Source of the DNA: Antarctobacter albus
GTDB taxonomy: Bacteria > Pseudomonadota > Alphaproteobacteria > Rhodobacterales > Rhodobacteraceae
DNA length: 64,000 nucleotides
Direction: 5' to 3'
Assembly (NCBI RefSeq): GCF_900101505.1
Contig: NZ_FMZI01000019.1
Coordinates: forward strand, 1-64,000
Shown here: piece by piece, positions 45,109 to 54,912 of the stretch
Layout: each line of letters starts with the position of its first letter
Numbering within the stretch: the first letter of the stretch is position 1
Notes under the pieces: generated by a model
Databases searched by the model: none
Told to the model about the DNA's origin: nothing
Seen by the model: only the letters and a program-made list of their open reading frames with translations
Position numbers and translations under genes: made by a program

Positions 45109-47513
45109 CAGACCGGCTTGCCGCGCATGGCGTTGCCCGCCGGATCGTAGGGCGACGGCGCGATCACGCGCGCGGGCCTTTCGGCGCCAACCACATGGAC
45201 GGTCAATTCCGTGCCCTCGGCTGCCGCATCCGCATCCATCATGGCCAGGGCGTAGGATTTGCCCAGCGTGTGACCGTAGCCACCGGAGGTGACAAAGCCC
45301 ACGCGCCTGCCATCCTTCCAGACCGGCTCATACCCACTGGCATCGGCGTCGGTGGCATCCACTTCCAGCGTCACGACACGGCGCTTTGCCCCCGCCGCGC
45401 GTTCCTTCAACGCGACCTCCTTGCCGATGAAGTCCTTGTCCCAGTCGATCCAGCGGTCCATGCCGGTTTCGCCCGGCGTGTAGCCCTGGGTAAATTCCGC
45501 CGACCATATGCCAAAGCTCTTTTCCAGCCTGAGCGAGAGCATCGCGTTGAAGCCGTATTCGCGGATCTCCTCGTCGGCTCCAGCCTGCAGCAGCAGTTCC
45601 CGCAGCTTGATGTGATCGCCCATGCGCACGTTGATCTCGTACCCAAGTTCGCCGGCGACGGACATGCGGGCGACACGGGCGCGGAACAGGCCAACATCCA
45701 GCGCGGCGCAGCCCATGAAAGGCAGATCGCCCGCGCCCTCGCAGACCTTTTCTATGACGGCGCGCGAGCGCGGGCCGGTCAGGGCAAAGCCGCAGATCTC
45801 TTCGCCCAGGTCACGGATGCTAACACCCTCGTCCAGGTGATCCTGGAACCAGCGCATGTGCCATTCGCGCAGGTAGTAGCTGCCCATGATCCACCAGGTG
45901 CCGTCGCCCCAGTTCATCACCGTCAGGTCGCCCTTGAGCCGTCCGCCCGGTTCCAGCATCGGCGCCAGTTTCGCGCGGCCCGGCCTGGGCAGTTTCGAAG
46001 CCATGACCCGATCAAGCCACTTTTCTGCGTTCGGGCCCGAAACCTCGAACCGCGAAAAGCCGGTGATGTCGACCATGCCCACCTTTTCGCGGACGTGGCG
46101 GCATTCCTCGCCCACGATGTCGAAGGCGTTCGAGCGTTTCAGCGTCGGCACTTCTTCGAACCCCTGCGGCGCGAAATAGAGCGGCACCTCCAGGTCCCAG
46201 CTGCAGCCCCATTTGCAGCCCGCCTCGCTCATGGCCGTATAGGCCGGCGCGGTCTTCAGCGGGCGCCCGGCGGGCAGCTGTTCGTTCGGGTAGGTCATCA
46301 CGAAACGGCGCGAGTAGAACTGGCCGGTCGTCTCCTTGATGTACCGCTTGTTCTGGGCGTAGTCGCCGTAGCGCGCCACATCCATCGGCCAGGCATCGGC
46401 CTCCGGCTCGCCGTGGATCATCCATTCGGCCAGCGTCTTGCCGACACCGCCGCCCTGAAGGAAGCCGGCCATGACCGCGCAGGCGGTCCAGTAACCGCGC
46501 TTGCCGCGCACCGGACCGACCAGCGGGTTGCCATCGGGCGAGAAGGTGAAGGCGCCGTTGACCCAGGTCTTGACCCCGGTGTTTTCCAGCACCGGATAGC
46601 GGTGAAAGCCACAGGTCAGCTCATGCTCGATCCGGTCGGTCTGTTCCTGGAACAGTTCCATCCCGTAATCCCAGGGCGCGCCGTCCATCGCCCAGTGTTC
46701 ATGTTCGACCTCGTAGATGCCCAGCAGCAACCCCTTCTGGTCCTGCCGCATGTAGGTGAACCCCTCGAGGTCGACTGTCATTGGCACCTCGAAATCCAGA
46801 GCCGCGATCTCGGGGATGCTCTCGGTCACGAGGTAGTGGTGTTTCAAAGGCGAGACCGGCAATTCGATCCCCGCCATGCGGCCCACCTGTTTCGCCCAGA
46901 GGCCCGCGGCGTTGACCACATGCTCGCAGGTGATGGTGCCCTTGTCGGTCACCACCTTCCAGCCGTCCGCCACCTGTTCCAGCGACTCGACCTTGGTGTG
47001 TTCGAAATAGCTGGCGCCGCGTTTCTTCGCGGCCACGGCATAGGCATGGACGGTGCCGGTGGTGTCGATGTACCCCTCGCGGTCGGCCCACATGGCGCCA
47101 AGGATCCCCTCGGTCGACATGATCGGGCAGCGGCGCTGCGCCTCTTCGGGGGTCAGCAACTCGCAATCGTCGATGCCGATGGACTGGAACACGCGGTAGT
47201 TGGCCTGCAGCCATTCCCAGCGGTCCGGCGTGCCCGCAAGCGTCAGCCCGCCGGTCATATGCAACCCGATGTTCTGGCCGCTTTCCTGTTCGATCTCGGA
47301 GAGCAGGTCGATCGTATAGGCCTGCAGCGCGGCCATGTTCGGATCGGCGTTCAGCGCGTGAATACCTCCCGCAGCGTGCCAGGAACTGCCGGCTGTCAGG
47401 ACGGACCGTTCCAGCAGGCAGACATCGGTCCAGCCGAACTTGGCAAGGTGATACAGCACCGAGGCGCCGACGACGCCCCCACCGATCACGACCACACGGT
47501 AATGCGTATTCAT
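45108..47513 (-). CDS. Dimethylglycine dehydrogenase-like FAD/GcvT fusion
   Basis: 801 residues. The N-terminal DAO-type FAD domain (VVVIGGGVVGASVLYHLAKFG, SWHAAGGIHALNADPNMAALQAY with the histidine typical of covalent flavin attachment) is followed by an FAO-M linker domain and a C-terminal GcvT folate-binding barrel (from about residue 430). Such enzymes oxidise dimethylglycine (or sarcosine) and hand the methyl carbon to tetrahydrofolate. The ATG at 47513 has GGGAGGGACGGAG in front; the open frame further upstream has no similarity. It is the first gene of the seven-gene demethylation operon. Confidence 0.92.
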   Translation of the reverse strand: MNTHYRVVVIGGGVVGASVLYHLAKFGWTDVCLLERSVLTAGSSWHAAGGIHALNADPNMAALQAYTIDLLSEIEQESGQNIGLHMTGGLTLAGTPDRWEWLQANYRVFQSIGIDDCELLTPEEAQRRCPIMSTEGILGAMWADREGYIDTTGTVHAYAVAAKKRGASYFEHTKVESLEQVADGWKVVTDKGTITCEHVVNAAGLWAKQVGRMAGIELPVSPLKHHYLVTESIPEIAALDFEVPMTVDLEGFTYMRQDQKGLLLGIYEVEHEHWAMDGAPWDYGMELFQEQTDRIEHELTCGFHRYPVLENTGVKTWVNGAFTFSPDGNPLVGPVRGKRGYWTACAVMAGFLQGGGVGKTLAEWMIHGEPEADAWPMDVARYGDYAQNKRYIKETTGQFYSRRFVMTYPNEQLPAGRPLKTAPAYTAMSEAGCKWGCSWDLEVPLYFAPQGFEEVPTLKRSNAFDIVGEECRHVREKVGMVDITGFSRFEVSGPNAEKWLDRVMASKLPRPGRAKLAPMLEPGGRLKGDLTVMNWGDGTWWIMGSYYLREWHMRWFQDHLDEGVSIRDLGEEICGFALTGPRSRAVIEKVCEGAGDLPFMGCAALDVGLFRARVARMSVAGELGYEINVRMGDHIKLRELLLQAGADEEIREYGFNAMLSLRLEKSFGIWSAEFTQGYTPGETGMDRWIDWDKDFIGKEVALKERAAGAKRRVVTLEVDATDADASGYEPVWKDGRRVGFVTSGGYGHTLGKSYALAMMDADAAAEGTELTVHVVGAERPARVIAPSPYDPAGNAMRGKPV

Positions 47514-47865
47514 CTCCGTCCCTCCCCGGATTCGTTTTTGACAGGCTAGGAGGGGGGCGGATCCAAATCTAGACAGAAATGTCCAGAGATTGACACAGGA
47601 GCGACAGACCAGGCCGAAGGACCTGCGATTTTCCATCTCTTCGGGGACAGGACTGGACCCGTCACTTTGTGACGGGGCCAGCTATGCGTGGCGCGTCGCC
47701 GGCACCGCTACCGGCCAGGGCAGGTTTCAACTCAGGGCTGCCCGGATCAGCACGTCACTCCGGCCTCTAAATGTCTTGCGATCGGCTTTGCTGTCGAATG
47801 CGTCCTGGCGGCTGCCACCGGATCGGGCGCGCAGCCGTCGTTTCCTTCGACGAAGTTCCGGCGGC
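47514..47865. other. Intergenic region upstream of the demethylation operon
   Basis: 352 bases between the dimethylglycine dehydrogenase-like gene start and the stop of the Hint protein gene. No credible coding frame was seen. It must hold the promoter of the seven-gene operon; the only clear element is the imperfect palindrome at 47568-47587. No convincing -35/-10 pair could be fixed. Confidence 0.6.
47568..47587. promoter_or_regulatory. Imperfect palindrome, operator candidate
   Basis: TCTAGACA-gaaa-TGTCCAGA: 8-bp arms with one mismatch, 55 bases upstream of the first gene of the demethylation operon. The size and symmetry fit a dimeric regulator such as the TetR protein of the same operon. 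This is inference from position only. Confidence 0.4.
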
Positions 47866-48744
47866 TCAGGCGGCGTCCATGCGGCCCGCAAGTCTTGCCC
47901 GGATCGACGGCGGCACTAGGCGGGCCGCGCTGATGCGGGGCATGTCCAGTTCGGGCACGGTCCGCTCTTCGCCATAAAGCGCCATGTATTCGGCGGCATT
48001 GTCGAATTTGCCCCGGGCCGCATAGTCGATGAAGGTTTCCGCAGGCACCCCATTGGCGAGGACAACGTCATGAGCCTCGGTCTCGACATGGTAATACGTG
48101 AATGTCCCGGGCATCTCTGACAGAGCCGTGAAACGGATCGTGTCGCCGTTGACCAGTGCCCCGGCATTGATCACGAGCCCGTCGATGATCAGCCCGTGAT
48201 CCGAAGTCAGGAAGAGATCGGTGCGCGGAAGCCCGTTCCCCAATGCCCCTGAAGAAATCCGGACCGGTGCGCATTCGGGCCTGGTGAACATGGTCTTGCG
48301 GATCGTCTGGTGGCCGATCCACTTCACCGGCACGGTCTTGCCGGATGCGGTCACGACCGGATCGCCAATGCGCAGGGCTTCGACGGGCACCTCGCCTGCG
48401 GGTGTCGTGATGGACGTGCCTGCAAGAAAGCAGAACGTATATGGGGTGGAGGTGTCGATGGTGACGGTATCGCCAACACTCAGGCTGGAATCATTGGTAG
48501 AATAGAAAAAACTCAAGGTACCAAAAGTCACGATGCCTTCCCCCGGGACGATCCCTTGCAGGGTTTCGGTAAAACTGCCGCCGGAGGTCGCCGTCAACTG
48601 GGCGCCGGGCGCAATGGAGCCATCATTCACACCGTCGGCCGTGTCCTCGAACAGGGTCGGACTGGCGTCATAGACGCTGTTGATTTGGAACGTGCCGCCG
48701 CCGAGCGCCGTTACGGTGTAAAACCCGTTGAAAGTTTCCGACAT
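47866..48744 (-). CDS. Hint-domain (hedgehog/intein-like) protein
   Basis: 292 residues. The N-terminal 110 residues are a Gly/Ser/Thr-rich beta-type segment with no signal peptide. CFLAGTSITTPAGEVPVEALRIGDPVVTASG (from about residue 106) opens a Hint domain with the catalytic-type cysteine, and YYHVETEAHDVVLANGVPAETF is its closing block. Hint proteins of this kind are common in Rhodobacteraceae and usually process or attach to secreted RTX-like proteins; the function is not established. The C-terminal 50 residues are basic/helical. It stands alone, with the PIG-L gene 273 bases upstream on the same strand. Confidence 0.85.
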   Translation of the reverse strand: MSETFNGFYTVTALGGGTFQINSVYDASPTLFEDTADGVNDGSIAPGAQLTATSGGSFTETLQGIVPGEGIVTFGTLSFFYSTNDSSLSVGDTVTIDTSTPYTFCFLAGTSITTPAGEVPVEALRIGDPVVTASGKTVPVKWIGHQTIRKTMFTRPECAPVRISSGALGNGLPRTDLFLTSDHGLIIDGLVINAGALVNGDTIRFTALSEMPGTFTYYHVETEAHDVVLANGVPAETFIDYAARGKFDNAAEYMALYGEERTVPELDMPRISAARLVPPSIRARLAGRMDAA

Positions 48745-49017
48745 CTCAAGTCATCTCCCGATCCGCTGCTGAAAAAACAATGCAAGAAACGCCTCACCCA
48801 TAAACGAAACAGTCGTTCACGGCGCCCAGTCGGACCCGGACGATACCTCACCCCCAATTCATCGACCTGGCACACCTCCCGGTCAAGCCTTGCCTTGACG
48901 CGCCGACACCGGCGTCGGCCCGACATGCGTGCTGGTCTGCGGCTCAGGCGACGACGATGCAGCCCGAGGTCCAATGACGCGAATACGGGCACAGGGAAAC
49001 CTGCCCGCCCGGTCGGA

Positions 49018-50631
<1,614 letters not shown>

Positions 50632-50995
50632 TCGCCCAAGATCCCTGTTCTGCTGCAGGCCCTTTCGTGCCGGGGGCCTGCCGTTCCACTCCGGGCGCGG
50701 GGTGCGCCCGAATCTGGCCATGAAAATGCCACACTCTTACCCCGCGGCACCTTACACATACCACCATTGCGCGAGTCCGGATTTGCGATCCAGTCCCGGA
50801 AACACTCTGTTCCGGGTTCGCAGACGAAACAAAGCCCTTTCCTTGCGCAGACTTGTGCCAACATTGCCCCAAAGGCGCGCAACGCCGTGACCCTTCTGCC
50901 ACGCAGACGGCAACAAGGACCGGCCCACCGCCCCGAATCGCAACGAGGCCCGCGCAAGCGCCTATGCTTTCGCGACCCAAAGACGGATCCGACGG
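50632..50995. other. Divergent intergenic region, PIG-L / MscS
   Basis: 364 bases (274 if the PIG-L gene starts at 50721) between divergent genes. The region must hold both promoters. I could not identify a reliable -35/-10 pair, terminator, repeat or conserved RNA in it. Confidence 0.5.
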
Positions 50996-53314
50996 ATGCC
51001 CCTGCCCCTTCGCCGTATCGCCGCCCTTTCGATGCTGCTGGTCTTTTGCCTGATGCTGCCCCGCGCGCTGGCAGCACAACCGGAGGGGCATACCGGCTGG
51101 CCCGGCGACTGGCAGACGTTCTGGTCCTCCGGAGAGGCCTTTCTGCTACTGCAACAACGCGGCGACGCGGTCAGCGGCACCTACCAGCCCGGCGGCGGCA
51201 CGGTCACCGGCACAACGCGCGACGGCGTCCTGCGCGGCACATGGTCCGAGGGTGGGGAAAGCGGCGACTTCATCTTTGTGCTGTCGGCGGACGGGCAGAG
51301 CTTTGCCGGGCGTTTCGGGTCAGGCGACTGGTGGAACGGGCATCGCGCCGCGATCGCCCAGCAACAACGCCCCACCTGGTTCAGCGGCGCCACTCCGCAG
51401 GCCACGCTGCGCAGCATCCTCGCCGCGGGCAATGACGCCATCTACCACGGGCGCGAAGGCCAGGTGCGCTGGATCGAACCCCTGCTGACCTACGATGGCC
51501 CGGAGGGGGACTCGTCGGACCGGGAACGACGGCGGCGCGCGCTCTGGCACATTCTCGATATCTCGACCTTCCGGCTTTGGGATGCACCGGTCCCGCGTGC
51601 CGGGGCAGAACCTGGCGAGACGCTGGCCTTCGAGATCAGCCCGGCAGGCACAAGCGCCGACCACAGCCTGCGGTTCCGCCTGGGCGCCGAGGGACTGTGG
51701 CAGCTGGTCGTCCCGCCCGCCGTGATCCTGCAGGCAGATCTGGAACGACTGATTGATGCCCGGGGGCACGACACGCTTGAGGCGCTCGAACGGGCGCGGG
51801 CCGGCAGTCCGCGCATGGTGATGATGGACTTCCTCCTGGGCGCCAAGGACTGGGACGGCGCGGGCGATACCCGCGCACTGCGGGCGCTGAACCTTGATCA
51901 CGTCCCGCGTCAGTTGCGCCGGATCGAGGGCGCGCTGATGGCCGATTACCTGCGCCAGAGCATCGACCGGATCGGCTTTATCTACTGGCAGGAGATTCCC
52001 GACGATCCCAACCGCCCCCTGCCCTATGTCTATTATCGCCATCCGGTCGGCGACATCACCATCGCACCAACGGACATCCTCGACGGCGAGGGGCGCCCCG
52101 TGGAGCGGCGCTGGCGTTTCTCGCGCGAGACGATGGCAGAGCTGCCAGACATCTACGCGGCCCTCGAAAAGATGCCCCTTGCGCCCGGCCTGACCACGCC
52201 GCCGCCCCTGTCACAGTTCTTTGCCACGCGGCAGGCGGTCCTTGCGCGTGCCGGCTGGCTGCAGGCCGAGGCCTGGGGACTGGAGACCTGGCAATGGCTG
52301 GGGGTCCTGACGTACCTGGGTGTCATGGCGCTGGTGCTGATGGCGGGATGGGCCGTCGCGCGCCGACTGGCAGGGCAGGATTCCTGGCAGGGACGCCTTG
52401 TAGGACAGTTGGCCGGCCCGGTCGGATTGATGGCCGCCGCCCTTCTGTTCCTTGACGCCAGCGAGCGGTTGGGCCTGACGTTGCGGGCTTTCGGCGCGGT
52501 GTCGGGCTTGTCCGCGATGCTGCTGATCCTGGCCAGCGCCGCGCTGGCCTACCGTGTCGTCTCGCTGATCTTTGGCGCGCTTATGGCCAAGGCGACCCAG
52601 ACCCGTGCCTACACGGACGAAATCGTGCTGTCGCTGGCCCAGGGGCTGATGAAACTGTTGATCGTCGTCGGGGCGGTGATCGGCTGCGCCGATGTTGCCG
52701 GCCTGCCGTACGAAGGGGTCCTGACCGGCCTGGGGATCGGTGGCGTGGCCCTGGCCTTTGCCGCACGCGAAACCGTGTCCAACATCATAGGCGGCGCGAT
52801 CCTTCTGTCGGACCGCCCCTTCCGCAAGGGCGACCTGGTCGAGGCAGCCAACACGCTGGCCGTGATCGAGACGGTGGGCCTGCGGTCGACGCGCCTGCGC
52901 AAGCTGGACGACACCCTGATGATCGTGCCCAACGCCCAGCTTTCGGACCAGGTGATATCCAACTGGGGCAGCCGGCGGAGGCGTCGCGTGCTGATGAAGA
53001 TCGGCCTCACCTACGAAACCCCGCGTGCGCAACTGGAACAGTTCGTGGCGCGGCTGATGGAGGTCTACCGCGATCAGCCGGAGGCCGAGACCGACAATGT
53101 GACCATCGGCATCAAGTCGCTTGGCCCCCACAGCATCGACATCGAGCTATGGGGGCATTTCCGCGTCTTCAGCTACGAGGCGCAGATCGCCGCGCAACAG
53201 GCGCTGATCCTCGACATCCTGTCCCTGGCCGAAGAGCTGGGCGTCAGCTTTGCCTACCCGACGCAGACCGTGCACCTGACCCCGGACAATGGCGCGGTCC
53301 CGACCACGGCATAG
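50996..53314 (+). CDS. MscS-family mechanosensitive channel with periplasmic N-terminal domain
   Basis: 772 residues. A signal peptide (to about residue 26, PRALAAQPE) leads into a Gly/Trp-rich beta domain (WPGDWQTFWSSGEAFLLLQQRGDAVSGTY) and a periplasmic region of about 350 residues. Several membrane helices follow from about residue 425, then the MscS pore and beta domains (GLGIGGVALAFAARETVSNIIGG, DRPFRKGDLVEA, IVPNAQLSDQVISNW). Large MscS proteins release solutes on hypo-osmotic shock. No RBS is obvious before the ATG at 50996, but the signal peptide supports that start. Confidence 0.9.
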   Translation: MPLPLRRIAALSMLLVFCLMLPRALAAQPEGHTGWPGDWQTFWSSGEAFLLLQQRGDAVSGTYQPGGGTVTGTTRDGVLRGTWSEGGESGDFIFVLSADGQSFAGRFGSGDWWNGHRAAIAQQQRPTWFSGATPQATLRSILAAGNDAIYHGREGQVRWIEPLLTYDGPEGDSSDRERRRRALWHILDISTFRLWDAPVPRAGAEPGETLAFEISPAGTSADHSLRFRLGAEGLWQLVVPPAVILQADLERLIDARGHDTLEALERARAGSPRMVMMDFLLGAKDWDGAGDTRALRALNLDHVPRQLRRIEGALMADYLRQSIDRIGFIYWQEIPDDPNRPLPYVYYRHPVGDITIAPTDILDGEGRPVERRWRFSRETMAELPDIYAALEKMPLAPGLTTPPPLSQFFATRQAVLARAGWLQAEAWGLETWQWLGVLTYLGVMALVLMAGWAVARRLAGQDSWQGRLVGQLAGPVGLMAAALLFLDASERLGLTLRAFGAVSGLSAMLLILASAALAYRVVSLIFGALMAKATQTRAYTDEIVLSLAQGLMKLLIVVGAVIGCADVAGLPYEGVLTGLGIGGVALAFAARETVSNIIGGAILLSDRPFRKGDLVEAANTLAVIETVGLRSTRLRKLDDTLMIVPNAQLSDQVISNWGSRRRRRVLMKIGLTYETPRAQLEQFVARLMEVYRDQPEAETDNVTIGIKSLGPHSIDIELWGHFRVFSYEAQIAAQQALILDILSLAEELGVSFAYPTQTVHLTPDNGAVPTTA

Positions 53315-53334
53315 ACAGCGGCCAAAGGCTCCGG

Positions 53335-53637
53335 TCAGATCGACAACCGCCGTTTCCGGGCGCCTCCGCGCCTTTGCGGCTGTGGCAAGGGCAGGTCCAG
53401 CGGCACCGCTCGACGGCGGATGGATTGGTGCAGCAGGTCGCAGAACACCGCCACCGCCGGATCCGTGCCGGCAAAGGGCTGGGCCCGCATCCAGGCACGC
53501 ACAGCTTCTTCCTCGTAGCTTGCGCAGCCCGGCAGGCTGCCAAGCCATTGCATGTAGCCCATGCTTGCCAGTTCCCGGGCCCGTTCCGGTGTTTCGGCCC
53601 GTGTCTGTAAAAGGGTCAGCACCCGTTCGATCGTCAT
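53335..53637 (-). CDS. Uncharacterised 100-residue protein behind a cobalamin riboswitch
   Basis: I do not recognise the family. The protein is soluble, without signal peptide or membrane helix. Residues 1-80 look helical, with conserved-looking aromatic/Cys features (MGYMQWLGSLPGCASYEEEAVRAWM, DPAVAVFCDLLHQ), and the C terminus is basic (RRGGARKRRLSI). The start is an ATG at 53637 with GGAGGG four bases upstream. It is convergent with the MscS gene (20-base gap). The only plausible controller upstream is the cobalamin riboswitch at 53763-53947, with no other gene in between, so B12-repressed expression is inferred. Possible roles: B12-independent substitute, cobalamin uptake helper, or metal/cofactor handling; none is shown. 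Confidence 0.7.
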   Translation of the reverse strand: MTIERVLTLLQTRAETPERARELASMGYMQWLGSLPGCASYEEEAVRAWMRAQPFAGTDPAVAVFCDLLHQSIRRRAVPLDLPLPQPQRRGGARKRRLSI

Positions 53638-53762
53638 CGCGCCCTCCGCGCAAAGCTGGGGCGGGGATCATGGATCGGCGGCAGGACGGGCGGCAGGTTG
53701 CCATTCGTCTTTCGCGTCTCCGGGGCACCCCGCCCGGGTTGAGTGGCTTGGGCGCAGGGCGC

Positions 53763-53947
53763 CCGGCGATGGCAGGTCTCCTGACTTGCGGGTCAAGGCG
53801 CAGTCCCGAACCTTCCCGGGCCGTGCGGCCCAGTGGTCACTTCGGGATGGCTCGCCGCTTACAGTTGCGGGGGCAGTCGCGGATTTGGGGCATGGCCCCG
53901 CACCGCGTTCCCTTTTCAGACCGCGCGGACGCGGTCACCATCACCGG
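53763..53947 (-). promoter_or_regulatory. Cobalamin riboswitch
   Basis: Reading the minus strand, all core elements appear in order: GAAAAGGGAACGCGGTG, then CCGCGACTGCCCCCGCAACTG with TAAGCGG, CCACTG, GGGAAGG, and the B12 box AGTCAGGAGACCTGCC (53786-53771). The closing stem P1 pairs 53937-53947 with 53763-53773 over 11 positions (two G-T pairs). A 6-bp hairpin (53750-53755 with 53759-53764) overlaps the end of P1 and could be part of the expression platform. The next minus-strand gene is the 100-residue protein at 53335-53637. Confidence 0.95.
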
Positions 53948-54037
53948 CCAAAGTGGCGCAGCATCTTGCCGCGGTCAAGCGGTTCGCGCCCCGGACCATC
54001 GCTTGTGCCAGAGCGTCGCAGACGACAGACTGCGGGC

Positions 54038-54842
54038 GTGGGCCAGATCACCGTCAAACAGCTCGAAGCCTTCGTGCAGGTGGCCCACCTGGCCAGTTTC
54101 CACCGCGCGGCGGAACGGCTGAACACCACGCAGCCCAATATCTCGACCCGGATTTCGGCGCTTGAATCGCTGTTGGGGCTGCGCCTTTTCAACCGCGATG
54201 CCGGGTCGGTCCGGCTGACGCCGACGGGGCGCAAGATACTGCCCCGCGCCCGGGCCGTGCTGACCGCGATGGACGGCTTCGTGGCCGCCGCCGGAGAGGA
54301 TCATCTGTTCGAGGGCGTGCTGCGCCTCGGCGTGACAGAGATGATCTGTGCACAGCTGGCTGGGTCCATTCCTGCGCGCCCTCAATGACCGGTTTCCGGC
54401 CATCGACGTGGAACTGACCGTGGACCTCTCGGCCAGCCTTTCGCCGTCGCTGTTCAGCCGGGGGCTGGACCTGACGCTGCAAAGCGGGCCGTTCGGGCGG
54501 CAGATCTCGGGCGGCGTGGACATTGGCGAGTTTCCGCAGGTCTGGGTCGCGGCGCCGGGGCTGGGCTTGCAGGGCCACGCGTTGAGCCTGCGCGACATCG
54601 CGCGGCACCCGGTGCTGACCCATGCGCACGGCACCCTGCCCATCGAGCAGTTGCGCGACCAGATCGCGACCGGGCGGCTGGTGCCACTGCGCTATCTCTT
54701 GGTGCCGGACCCACTGCGATTTCGCGCACGCTACGACGCGGGGCTGGCGCCCTCCTATGTCGTCCGGGCGGCGGAACTGGCGCAAGAGGTGGCCCGGGCG
54801 CATCTGGCGGCGGCCGAGGATCAGGAAAAGCGATCCTCTTGA
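54038..54842 (+). pseudogene. LysR-family regulator with a single-base frameshift
   Basis: LysR-type transcriptional regulator split over two frames. The first frame (GTG at 54038) gives the DNA-binding half: ITVKQLEAFVQVAHLASFHRAAERL followed by NISTRISALESLLGLRLFNRDAG. It continues to LRLGVTEMI and then goes out of frame. The second frame from 54348 resumes HSWLGPFLRALNDRFPAIDVELTVD and runs to 54842. Removing one T near 54347 (ATG ATC [T] GTG CAC AGC TGG) joins them into about 267 residues. It is either a sequencing error or a recent knockout. It lies upstream of the hydantoinase genes, its likely targets. Confidence 0.85.
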
Positions 54843-54912
54843 TCCGATCAAATAATTGGATTGCATTGCGGTGGCTCGCTAGGCTTCCCGGTATCGCTGA
54901 CAGGAGCCTTTC

